Below, one piece after another: positions 7,673-15,862 of a stretch of 64,000 nucleotides of DNA (positions are counted from its first letter, which is position 1; each line of letters starts with the position of its first letter). Below the pieces are notes generated by a model. The model saw nothing but the letters and a program-made list of their open reading frames with translations, had not been told where the DNA came from and ran no database searches. This DNA is from PLOWO2-12-38-17 sp963709355 (GTDB taxonomy: Bacteria > Planctomycetota > Brocadiia > Brocadiales > Brocadiaceae). Made by a program: the position numbers and the translations under genes. Location of the stretch: NCBI GenBank assembly GCA_963709355.1, contig CAVPVY010000005.1, forward strand, positions 1,860,001-1,924,000, written 5' to 3'.

Positions 7673-8008
7673 TTATTTTTGTCCACGGGATACTTCGGCA
7701 AGCAACGGTTTTATTTCGCTATCAATTCCTGCCTGTTTATATTCCTGCTTGTAAACTATATTCAACGCAGGATCAACAACCAATACCATACATTTGCTAT
7801 CCTCTCCCACAAGGGCTTCTGTTACAGCGCCCTCTCAGTCTAAAAGAAATGGGAATTCTTTATAAGTCGGGTACTGTGAGGATATTTTTTTCTTAATCGC
7901 AAATTTTGGAGCATGCGAAGGTCTTTGTCTCAAATCCATGATTGCAATCATCTGTACCTTCTGATTATCCTGGATCAGGTTTTTTAACTCACGAGATAAT
8001 TCAATCGC
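7673..8008 (-). pseudogene. C-terminal remnant of a redoxin-like protein
   Basis: An open frame of about 110 codons, interrupted once, ends in its own TAA at 7673-7675. It reads ELSRELKNLIQ.. then APKFAIKKKISSQYPTYKEF-PFLLD, an in-frame TGA (7835-7837), and EGAVTEALVGEDSKCMVLVVD, resembling the C-terminal half of peroxiredoxin/thioredoxin-fold proteins. Homologues commonly have Trp after LLD, so TGG to TGA is the simplest explanation. The N-terminal half with any catalytic Cys is missing, and the remnant overlaps the end of the DUF763 gene by 25 bases. Family assignment is by pattern recognition and tentative. Confidence 0.6.
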
Positions 8009-9054
8009 TTAATGGCATCCATCTTTTCACTGTTTCCAACCTTTGCCTGTTTGAGCGCCTTTCTTAATATCTCAATAGATTTGTCATAAACATCTTTATC
8101 CACAGGATAGGGGTGTCCATCCTTGCCACCATGGGCAAAGCTGTACCTCACGGGATCGTCAAAACTAGGGGCTTTTCCATATACAAGCTCTGAAATCAAG
8201 GCAAGAGCACGAATGGCCTTTGGGCCAACTCCTTCAATCACAAGCAAGCCCTCAAAATTCTTAGGCACACTTTCATAGGTTTTTGTGAATATCTTATAAA
8301 GTCTGTCAGGATGGATATCATGAATATCAACGTGGTGATGGGAGGGCAGATGCAAGGTTTGCATCTTTTTAATTTCATCTATCAGGGTATCAGGTTTTAT
8401 CTGTGAAAGCATAACCGTGGTCTTTCTTGCATCTTCGCTCTCCGCGGCCACCATATTCAGGGTGTTTCCCTTTGCATTGCAGCAAATAGCCTGATGCGGC
8501 TCTACAACAAAATTTGTAACCTTACTCCCCAACCAGTGGTAACGGCGGGCATATTTATTCGCATCATTCATGCCCTGTTGCACAACAGCCCAATCCCCGG
8601 ACTTCGTGAAGATAAATGAATGATGGTAGAGTTGATAACCATCCTGCACGGCGCTGCTGTCTACTTTGGCGCTCATTCTGCTGGCATAGACTAGTTTTCC
8701 AGGATCACATGACAATTGGTCACCTGCGTTTATAATTTCTGAGGGCGTCTTTCTGGAAGTTGCGCCCTTGCCTCCGCATACAAACAGCCCCAATTCCTTT
8801 TCAAGCCCCTTAATGCTTTCCTTCAGCGCTCCGCAGGTAGTTGTGGTTACACCGCTGGAATGCCAGTCAAATCCCAGCACACAACCCAACGCCTGAAACC
8901 AGAATGGATCCGAAAGTTTTCGGGGGATTTCCTGGGGGCCGTACTCATTCACAATGGCAATAATAATTTCACGTGCCAACCGTTTCATCCGCTGGAAGAG
9001 CCATGAAGGCGCCTTGCCGCCGTGGAGTGGAAGATGTGTGATTCCCGTTCTCAT
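7984..9054 (-). CDS. DUF763 family protein
   Basis: Complete 356-residue member of the DUF763 family, whose function is not known. The conserved N-terminus MRTGITHLPLHGGKAPSWLF and the Cys/His-rich middle are present, and near residue 270 there is a helix-hairpin-helix-like GLLVIEGVGPKAIRALALI, suggestive of nucleic-acid binding. It is transcribed on its own; the gene upstream (RACo-like) ends 134 bases away on the same strand. Its 3' end overlaps a redoxin-like remnant. Confidence 0.85.
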   Translation of the reverse strand: MRTGITHLPLHGGKAPSWLFQRMKRLAREIIIAIVNEYGPQEIPRKLSDPFWFQALGCVLGFDWHSSGVTTTTCGALKESIKGLEKELGLFVCGGKGATSRKTPSEIINAGDQLSCDPGKLVYASRMSAKVDSSAVQDGYQLYHHSFIFTKSGDWAVVQQGMNDANKYARRYHWLGSKVTNFVVEPHQAICCNAKGNTLNMVAAESEDARKTTVMLSQIKPDTLIDEIKKMQTLHLPSHHHVDIHDIHPDRLYKIFTKTYESVPKNFEGLLVIEGVGPKAIRALALISELVYGKAPSFDDPVRYSFAHGGKDGHPYPVDKDVYDKSIEILRKALKQAKVGNSEKMDAIKRLNYLVS

Positions 9055-9188
9055 AGGATATTTTAAAAGTGAACATTACGAACACATATACTACATGCTC
9101 TACTATTCTGTAGGATTATTCTAGCATGGACAGATAAGTTTGTCTACGCCATCCTGAGTGTTGCACTTCATTATCGGACTAGCGAAAA

Positions 9189-10835
9189 TTAAAAGTGCAT
9201 TTCCTTGACGAAAATATCTTCAAAAGCTGGGAACTGAGAAAGCTCCACGACCTGAACAGCGCGGGCAATTTGAGAAGCATCATTCACCAATTTCTTGTTT
9301 AATAGCGCTTGAACAGCGCCTTCCAGGCTTGAATTGCCGACAAAAGAAAACTTTGCATGTTTCAGAGCAGGGAGAATGCCGATACCAAAGAGGCTTTCCT
9401 TGCTCAGATGGTATCCAAATGCACCTGCAATAATGACAGTTTTAAGGTCCTCTGGTTTAAGATTATGTGCTGTTAGTAAAATTTCAATTCCTGACCTGAT
9501 GGCTGCCTTCGCCAGTTGTACCTGTCTGATGTCTTCCTGTGAAATTGACACATCATCAGTCAGACGAAAATGGCGCTTCCCATTCTTATCGAACAGGTAT
9601 TTTTGGTATTTTGCAGGAAGGTTTCCGCTAGCCTTATTCTGTAACCGCCCCATGGAATTGACAAGTCCAACCCGTACGAGTTCAGAAACAGCCTCCACAA
9701 GCCCGCTTCCGCAGATGCCGCGCGGTTTACCACCGCCGATAACATCGAAGGATAAATTTTCTGCAAACCTTACGTGTTCAATTGCCCCCGCACTTGCCCT
9801 CATGCCTGAACTTATAGTTACCCCCTCGAAACATGGGCCTGCTGCGGTAGATGTTGCCACTATCTGATTGTCAAGAAAGAGAACCATTTCACCATTCGTG
9901 CCAATATCCAAAAAAAGGGCTGGCACTTCCAAAGTCTCATAATGGATGGCAAGAAGCCCGGAAACGATATCCCCTCCCAAATACGCAGAAAAACAGGGGA
10001 ATGTTGTTACCGGCGCATATTCAGCAATTGCAATAGCAAGTTCCTTCGCTGTTGTCGTGAAGGTATCAAGGATTTCGGCTGTGTATGGATACTCGCCTAT
10101 CCCCCTGATTTCCTTGTTTAAAAATATATGCTGCATGGTGGTATTACCGGCGGCAATAACCTGATAAATATTTTCAGGTTTTATCCCTCTCTCAGACGAT
10201 AAATAAGTAATTAAAAAATTAACGGCAGATATAAGTTCCCTGTGCATCCTGAAGAGGCCGTCTTTATGGGATGCGGCGTACTTTATCCGGGACATAACAT
10301 CATGACCATAATACACGAGCGGATTCAGCACGGAAGAATTTTCGAGTATATTGCCATGATGAAGATCAACCAGTGATGCTACCAGCGTTGTAGTTCCAAT
10401 ATCCAGGGCAATCCCGTACAGGCAAGATTGTGTATCGCCCTCTTCAGTTGCAATAAGTTTATCATTTGCATATACCCGCGTGGAATAAAGGCCATTGCCA
10501 TAATGCACAAGCTCCTTTTTTACCGATGGATTCATGTTGTATTGTCGACTATCTTTTGTGAAGAAGCCATCGACAATCTTCATGTCATCCTTCTTTTCCT
10601 GGGAAGGAAGGGTAACCTCCATATCATTTTCAACAACAGTTTTACAGGCCAGTACCGTATCGAGGGTTTTATTTATCCTTATCTGCACAATATCCATTCC
10701 GCATTTACCTGTGCCGCCGCACGGACTCTCTACAGAAATACCAAACCTCCTTGCCGCTTCAAGGATGGTAATCCCTTTTGGTACCTCACCTTCAATTCTT
10801 AATGGATAAAAAGTTATCTTTGCGCTCTCTGTCAT
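9189..10835 (-). CDS. RACo-like reductive activator of corrinoid protein
   Basis: ASKHA-type ATPase with an N-terminal ferredoxin domain (548 residues), the family that re-reduces inactive Co(II) corrinoid proteins to Co(I). The N-terminus (about 1-80) has the [2Fe-2S] domain and the rest (from about 120, GIALDIGTTTLVASLVDL) the ATPase/DUF4445 part with LFLDIGTNGEM and VIIAGAFGYHL. Odd: the cluster motif has Cys39, Cys45 and Cys64, but the usual third ligand of C-x5-C-x2-C is Asp48 (CGGTGKCGMD). The ATG at 10835 overlaps the previous stop (ATGA) and follows AAGGGAAA; the longer frame to 10931 runs into the neighbour and is not used. Confidence 0.88.
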   Translation of the reverse strand: MTESAKITFYPLRIEGEVPKGITILEAARRFGISVESPCGGTGKCGMDIVQIRINKTLDTVLACKTVVENDMEVTLPSQEKKDDMKIVDGFFTKDSRQYNMNPSVKKELVHYGNGLYSTRVYANDKLIATEEGDTQSCLYGIALDIGTTTLVASLVDLHHGNILENSSVLNPLVYYGHDVMSRIKYAASHKDGLFRMHRELISAVNFLITYLSSERGIKPENIYQVIAAGNTTMQHIFLNKEIRGIGEYPYTAEILDTFTTTAKELAIAIAEYAPVTTFPCFSAYLGGDIVSGLLAIHYETLEVPALFLDIGTNGEMVLFLDNQIVATSTAAGPCFEGVTISSGMRASAGAIEHVRFAENLSFDVIGGGKPRGICGSGLVEAVSELVRVGLVNSMGRLQNKASGNLPAKYQKYLFDKNGKRHFRLTDDVSISQEDIRQVQLAKAAIRSGIEILLTAHNLKPEDLKTVIIAGAFGYHLSKESLFGIGILPALKHAKFSFVGNSSLEGAVQALLNKKLVNDASQIARAVQVVELSQFPAFEDIFVKEMHF

Positions 10836-11848
10836 GTATTTCCCTTCACGACTGCTGTCATGGCTTTTATATGCTCGACGGGTGTTTTTGCGCTCAGGCC
10901 GCATGCAGGGGCAAGGATGTCTATACCGCAATTCAAAAGGTTTTTTGAGGCATTTTGTATCCTGTTAATCGGACCGTTTTGTAAAAGAATGGTACTTATA
11001 TTACCCATGAGTTTTTTTCCGGAAATGACCTTTTTTGCTTCTCGTATATTTACCACAGAATCTACACTTATACACTCGGACACGAGTTCCTTAAGTAGTT
11101 CATAGACAGGACGCACACTGCCGCAGATATGGACTATGACCGGTTTTCCAAGTTCATGCATCCTATTTACAATACGGTTCAAATAGGGAAGTCCGAATTC
11201 TTTGAACAGGCTTGGCCCAAGAATTTCACCAGTTGCAGAAGGGTCGGATATTACCATAACGTTTGCGCCATGCCCAATAAGCGCCTCGCCATACCTGATA
11301 CTATTGTCAGTTAAAAATCTGAACAAACCATGAACATCTTCAGGCGCTTGTTTGAGCGCTTTAAAAAGCACCGTTGCTTCTACCAGTGAGGTAGCAAGGC
11401 TTAGCGGTCCTACCAAATTCCCTATTACCGGTGCATCGGGGAGGCGCTGGCTTAATATCGCAGTGCATTCAAGGATTGTGGGAAGACGGCCGTCTTTATG
11501 AGGGTTGAGTTCTTTTAAATCCTTCCACTGTTTCACGGATTTTAGCGGATACTGTGCCATGTGGGGGTTCGTAATCTCATCACCGTCTTCTACTTCCCCT
11601 CCAAAAGCCTCAGCTTCTGCCGTCATGCAGAAAGGGATACCAAGATTTTCAAGTCCTGTTTCCATTCGCATAGCAATTGAAAGCTCTGCCATTTTTTGTG
11701 CATCACGGTGCACTGCCGGCCACCGGCAGCCTGTTTGTATCATGACCTCTCTGCATGCCATGGTCATCATGCCTCCAGGACAGATAACGGGAGCCCTGTC
11801 TACACTTTCACCACGAAGTACTTTAAGGAGTCTTTCTTTTTCTGTCAT
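10832..11848 (-). CDS. UroD/MtaA-family corrinoid methyltransferase (1)
   Basis: Uroporphyrinogen-decarboxylase-fold methyltransferase of 338 residues. The zinc site of the MtaA/MtbA/CmuA group is visible: His240-x-Cys242 (VIVHICGSV) and Cys316 (PACGLSAKTP); true UroD enzymes lack this set. It should move a methyl group between a methylated corrinoid protein and a second substrate (thiol, tetrahydrofolate or a methyl donor). It shares 4 bases with the RACo-like gene and lies 86 bases behind a paralogue, so the four genes 13691-9189 form one unit. Which of the two paralogues is the substrate-specific enzyme cannot be decided. Confidence 0.88.
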   Translation of the reverse strand: MTEKERLLKVLRGESVDRAPVICPGGMMTMACREVMIQTGCRWPAVHRDAQKMAELSIAMRMETGLENLGIPFCMTAEAEAFGGEVEDGDEITNPHMAQYPLKSVKQWKDLKELNPHKDGRLPTILECTAILSQRLPDAPVIGNLVGPLSLATSLVEATVLFKALKQAPEDVHGLFRFLTDNSIRYGEALIGHGANVMVISDPSATGEILGPSLFKEFGLPYLNRIVNRMHELGKPVIVHICGSVRPVYELLKELVSECISVDSVVNIREAKKVISGKKLMGNISTILLQNGPINRIQNASKNLLNCGIDILAPACGLSAKTPVEHIKAMTAVVKGNT

Positions 11849-11934
11849 AATATCGCTAAAAGAAGAAATTTACTGGTTGTTTCGCTGCGCTTAATCCACC
11901 CTACAATCTGTGCTTATCTTTGAAAATCTATGTG

Positions 11935-12987
11935 CTAATTTAAATTAATCGGAAGTCGTGCGTATCTCCTGCCTGCTTCAAGAAAGGCAACCAAATTTTC
12001 ATGCGGCGTATGAATGGGTACCTCGCACCCTGTGGCTAAGACAAACCCTTTCGGATTGTCAGATGCCTTTGCCACACATTCTTTCACCATATCATTTATA
12101 ATTTCCGGATTCCCCTTAAGCATTCCGTCAGCCGGGCTTACATTTCCCATTAAGCAGACTTTTCCCCCTACCAATTCTTTTGCCTCATGAAGGTCGATAT
12201 TGTCTATACTCAGGATATCCGCACCACTTTCCGCCATACATTGTATTACCCGCTTCGTTTTTCCGCAGATATGAAGTACGCCGGGCAGATTATACGAATG
12301 AATATGCGCATACACTTCCCTGAGATACGGCAAGACGAATTCCCTGAAATGTCTCTCGCTTATCATAGAGCCCGTAGCCACAGGCTCAACGGTAACCGGA
12401 ACACCCCCCGCTTTTACATAAGCGTCAATCAGATTTTTCACCGATTGGGTCGCAACCTTCATCAGAATATGAACCAGTTCCGGGTCTGTATAGAGTTCTT
12501 TGATAAACATCTCCGTCCCTCTTAAAGCCGCAGATGTGGTAAATGGCGCCCCAATGACAGGTACGATAAAGACTTCATTGCCGATTGCATCCACGCAGCG
12601 CCTCACTGCCTCAAGGTATACAGGGAGTCTCCCGTCTTTTTCAGGATTTACGGGTTTAAGCTTTTTGAGGTCTTCACGTATTTGTATAAGAGGGGTTTCT
12701 ACCTGCGGCGCGTCATCATCGGGAAAGTACATCTTTGTTCCCATGGCCTCCGCAAGGGTAGAAGTGGTAGAGAAGAGGTAAACGATGTCATGCCGGTATT
12801 TTTTAAAACAGGCAATATTGGCATTCCCCATATTTTCACCGTTTGTGCAGAAATCTCTGACAGAGAGATTTAAACTCCGGGATGCAAAATTAAGGATTAA
12901 CGGGCTCACCAGCAACCGATCAACCTCTTTTCCCTGCATAATTGCAAGCATTCGTTCTTTGGGTGTTATTTCATCTGTATAAGTCAC
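11935..12987 (-). CDS. UroD/MtaA-family corrinoid methyltransferase (2)
   Basis: Second UroD-fold methyltransferase (350 residues), only distantly similar to its neighbour. Zinc-site residues are His239-x-Cys241 (VLHICGKTK) and Cys321 (LATGCEVPIHTP). Its start overlaps the stop of the corrinoid-protein gene by four bases (ATGA). In acetogen O-demethylase systems one UroD-like protein demethylates the substrate and another enzyme moves the methyl from corrinoid to tetrahydrofolate; a comparable division of labour is inferred here. Confidence 0.88.
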   Translation of the reverse strand: MTYTDEITPKERMLAIMQGKEVDRLLVSPLILNFASRSLNLSVRDFCTNGENMGNANIACFKKYRHDIVYLFSTTSTLAEAMGTKMYFPDDDAPQVETPLIQIREDLKKLKPVNPEKDGRLPVYLEAVRRCVDAIGNEVFIVPVIGAPFTTSAALRGTEMFIKELYTDPELVHILMKVATQSVKNLIDAYVKAGGVPVTVEPVATGSMISERHFREFVLPYLREVYAHIHSYNLPGVLHICGKTKRVIQCMAESGADILSIDNIDLHEAKELVGGKVCLMGNVSPADGMLKGNPEIINDMVKECVAKASDNPKGFVLATGCEVPIHTPHENLVAFLEAGRRYARLPINLN

Positions 12988-13691
12988 CGCACACCCTCCT
13001 GGTTTCTTCTCACTCTTAAAAGTTCCGGTGTTTTCAATAACAGAGGTAAGTGAATTTCCTGAAACATGCCCTTCGCAACCTTGACCGCCCCGGCGGCATT
13101 TTTAGCATATCCATCTGCGCCAATATTTTTTGCAAATCCCGGGGATATCGGACCACCACCTACCATAACTCTGGATGTTACACCGGCTTTCTTAAGGTCT
13201 TCAATGATTGCTTGCATGCCATCCATCGTTGTGGTCATGAGGGTAGAAAGACAAACGAGATCGGCTTTCAGCTCTCCTGCCGTATCAACAAACTTCGCAT
13301 AAGGAACATTCCTGCCAAGATCGTGTATTTCAAATCCGGCGTTGTCCAGCATTATTTTTACCAGATTTTTCCCAATATCATGGGTATCACCTTTAACAAC
13401 GCCAATGACTATCTTTTTTTTGTTCCATGTCGTTTCCTTAGTCAGGTAAGGCTTAAGCACGTCAATTCCAGCATTCATCGCATCTGCGCAGAGGAGTATT
13501 TCCGGCACAAAATATTCTTCATTTTCAAAAAGTTCATTCACCTTATCCATTCCCTTTGCGAGACCTTCAATAATTGCCTCGTATGGGTCGACATTATGCT
13601 GAATTATTGCAGCCGCAGCTTCGGCAGCACTCGTGGCGTCCATATCAATAACCGCTTGAGTTAAACGAAATAAAATATCTGACTTTTCCAT
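12984..13691 (-). CDS. methyltransferase cognate corrinoid protein
   Basis: B12-binding protein (235 residues) of the MtaC/MtbC/MtvC type that carries the methyl group on cobalt. Residues about 1-88 form the helical cap domain; the Rossmann-like domain follows with the base-off histidine motif DTHDIG (Asp102, His104, Gly107), then STLMTTTMDGM and VMVGGGPIS. It is the first gene of the unit, with a strong ribosome site AGGAGGTG upstream. No MttB, MtbB or MtaB homologue is next to it. A C-terminal tail of about 25 residues extends beyond the usual end. Confidence 0.93.
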   Translation of the reverse strand: MEKSDILFRLTQAVIDMDATSAAEAAAAIIQHNVDPYEAIIEGLAKGMDKVNELFENEEYFVPEILLCADAMNAGIDVLKPYLTKETTWNKKKIVIGVVKGDTHDIGKNLVKIMLDNAGFEIHDLGRNVPYAKFVDTAGELKADLVCLSTLMTTTMDGMQAIIEDLKKAGVTSRVMVGGGPISPGFAKNIGADGYAKNAAGAVKVAKGMFQEIHLPLLLKTPELLRVRRNQEGVR

Positions 13692-14137
13692 GTAAAAGAC
13701 ACCTCCTGATAATTGTTATATTGAAAAATAATATTATCCAATGAACTATTGGAAGGATGACGGTGTCTTTTCCGGACGAGAGAATAACAGGTATGGATAA
13801 AGGTTTGGTTTTAAGCAGATAAACGGATGAATTGTGAAATAATACTCTTGCAATGGGAATAACGACGCTGGGGCAAGACTTTCATGAATCCATGCTCTAT
13901 CCAGAAAACCAGGAAATGGCACCGCCACCTCAGTATGGATGCTCACCCGTAGCTGAGTACTATGTATTTTCGCGAATCCATAGATTGGCCTCCTGAAAAT
14001 GTGATAGAAAATAAATAAGAAAAATCACCTAAACATTGAAACGCATTTGATTATACAAACATGTCTATATTTTACCATCTCAAAAAGTTAGTTCTTATCA
14101 ATATACTTGCATATCAATGTGAATTTGCTGTTGGAAT
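13692..14137. other. intergenic stretch upstream of the corrinoid operon
   Basis: 446 bases between two minus-strand genes, presumably holding the promoter of the corrinoid methyl-transfer operon. I searched by eye for a cobalamin riboswitch core and did not find one. A 66-codon minus-strand frame (13746-13946, GTG start) exists but has no recognisable similarity or ribosome site and is left out. Confidence 0.4.
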
Positions 14138-15109
14138 TTATATATGGTCATAGTTGTGTTCATCATGATGTTCATTATTGATTTTGCATTCACAGCCAAA
14201 TTGAATTACCGTATGTCCAATCTTAAATTTTTCACCCAAGATGCGATTGATTTCTTTGGAAAGCCTGGTAGTTTCGCTGATGAGCATATCTTTTGTATCA
14301 ATGTGACCGCTCATGGAATACATCCCTGAAGTTATTGTCCAAACATGAATATCATGCGCATTATCAATGCCTGGAATCTGCTTGAGACTTTCAATAACTC
14401 TGTCAATATTGATTTCCTTCGGTGTCGCTTCCAACAGCACATCCACGGATTCCATCACTAATTTATAAGACCATATGAGGATGAGTACACATATCATTAT
14501 GCTGATAATAGGATCAACAATAAACCAGTTATTATAATAAATGATAGCAGCCCCTATTATTACACCTACAGATGATATTGTATCGCCCAGCATATGCAGG
14601 AATGCTGACCTGACATTAAGGCTGTGACCATGCCCGTTACCCTTTAGGATGTAAACACAGGTTATATTGGCAACCAGACCAATACAAGCCACCATAAACA
14701 TTTTACCACTAGAGATACTCTCTGGATGCATAAAGCGCTGATACGCCTCATAAAATATCCACACGGTAATCATGAAAAGCATTATTCCATTAAACAGAGC
14801 TGCCAATATCTCAAGTCGGTAGAAGCCGTAAGTCTTTTTCTCTGTAGGTGGTTTTGCGGCAAAAAATAAAGCAAATAGGCTTATAAGTAACGCAAACAGG
14901 TGTGTAAGCATGTGACCCGCGTCGCTTATAAGAGCAAGGCTGTTCGTAAGAAATCCACCGATGACCTCAACCACAAATATACCACCGGTAATAATACTGG
15001 TCAGAATAAGCCTCTTTCGCTCATGCCCTCTGTATTCATGCTTATGCCCATGTTCATCCTCAGCATGATAATAATCTATACTATGGATGTGTTCGATATT
15101 CCCTTCCCC
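14138..15109 (-). CDS. cation diffusion facilitator (zinc/cadmium efflux), start unclear
   Basis: CDF-family metal/proton antiporter of the CzcD/ZitB type. Visible: a His-rich N-terminus (HAEDEHGHKHEYRGHE), TM1 with SLALISDAGHMLTH (the HD..metal site), about six membrane segments, a His-rich loop (KGNGHGHSL) and the cytoplasmic domain with HDIHVWTI. A frame starting at GTG 14974 would cut TM1 in half. The homologous frame continues to an in-frame TAA at 15110-15112, yet contains no ATG, GTG or TTG before 14974. A purine-rich AAGGGGAAGGG lies at the extreme 5' end, in front of ATC/ATA codons. The start is therefore unresolved: non-standard codon, lost start or sequence error. Confidence 0.85.
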   Translation of the reverse strand, partial: GEGNIEHIHSIDYYHAEDEHGHKHEYRGHERKRLILTSIITGGIFVVEVIGGFLTNSLALISDAGHMLTHLFALLISLFALFFAAKPPTEKKTYGFYRLEILAALFNGIMLFMITVWIFYEAYQRFMHPESISSGKMFMVACIGLVANITCVYILKGNGHGHSLNVRSAFLHMLGDTISSVGVIIGAAIIYYNNWFIVDPIISIMICVLILIWSYKLVMESVDVLLEATPKEINIDRVIESLKQIPGIDNAHDIHVWTITSGMYSMSGHIDTKDMLISETTRLSKEINRILGEKFKIGHTVIQFGCECKINNEHHDEHNYDHI

Positions 15110-15262
15110 TTAACCAAAAAGCAATTTAGAAATATACTTACTCTGATTGCAAATTATAAATTGTCAAAATATCTAAAACAAACTATTTTTATTAATTTTA
15201 CCGTTCACATTTTCAAAAGAAAAGGACTCCACACTCATGTATGATGCCCAATATTTTAAAAA

Positions 15263-15491
15263 GGTAAAGTACGGTTCCAGCCACTAAAATCATATTTGGT
15301 GGCTTGGAAAACCTATAGGTTATTAAGCGAAGAACTAGACTATAAGAAGAAAAGAGTTAAATTTATAAAAAGCTACCATAGGCGGCCATTAATAAATTTA
15401 CCCTTAAAATTATAATAAATAAAAGCCATAGACTTTACCTCACAATACGCAGTAAATATTAAAAAATTGGTGGTTGGAATGGCACTTTACC
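15263..15491. mobile_element. 229-bp element bounded by 22-bp inverted repeats
   Basis: GGTAAAGTACGGTTCCAGCCAC (left end 15263-15284, first 20 bases GGTAAAGTACGGTTCCAGCC) is matched by the reverse complement of 15470-15491, GGTAAAGTGCCATTCCAACC.., 18 of 22 positions. The interior is AT-rich and has no gene. This is the build of a small non-autonomous transposon (MITE); ATATTT occurs just outside both ends but not flush, so a target duplication is not proven. It fills the gap between the efflux gene and the Trm112-like gene. Confidence 0.5.
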
Positions 15492-15682
15492 CGATATTTA
15501 ATTTTGTCAATTTTATTCCCCTGATACAAGTAAATAAAATAACAGCATCCTAATTATTAAAAGAATTGAAAATATAAGAAAAATGTTTTATAATTCCGAT
15601 TTTAACTTATATAAAAGAAAAGTAATTATATTAAAACCTGCCAAAAAAGCGTCTTTCTCTTTTTCAGGAGGTAATACTCTTT

Positions 15683-15862
15683 ATGATTAGTAAAGAATTG
15701 TTAGATATACTTGCGTGTCCTATATGTAAGACGGATGTTAGGTTGGAAGGTGACAGGATTATATGTACAGAATGCGGACGACGATATCCAATAAGGGACG
15801 ATATACCAATAATGCTTATTGACGAGGCAGAACTACCTGAGACACCAAAGAGGACAGATTAA
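15683..15862 (+). CDS. Trm112/YcaR family zinc-ribbon protein
   Basis: Small 59-residue Trm112-like (UPF0434) protein beginning MISKELLDILACPICK. Four Cys form the zinc ribbon: Cys12-x2-Cys15 and Cys28-x2-Cys31, followed by the conserved RRYPIRDDIPIML. A ribosome site AGGAGG (15666-15671) lies upstream. Bacterial members are small partners of methyltransferases or have unknown roles. The stop overlaps the yidC start (TAATG), so it heads the yidC-mnmE-dCMP deaminase operon. Confidence 0.9.
   Translation: MISKELLDILACPICKTDVRLEGDRIICTECGRRYPIRDDIPIMLIDEAELPETPKRTD

Noticed and set aside
7829..7860. Selenocysteine codon in the redoxin remnant
   Set aside because: The hairpin after the TGA lacks the loop features of bacterial SECIS elements, homologues tend to have Trp there, and the protein is truncated.
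7660..7896. 78-codon plus-strand frame
   Set aside because: It is the antisense shadow of the redoxin-like remnant, whose reading is more protein-like.
13746..13946. 66-codon minus-strand frame upstream of the corrinoid operon
   Set aside because: GTG start without ribosome site, no similarity recognised, and it ends inside the probable promoter region.
13692..14137. Cobalamin riboswitch before the corrinoid operon
   Set aside because: No B12-box-like core or matching paired arms could be found by eye on either strand.
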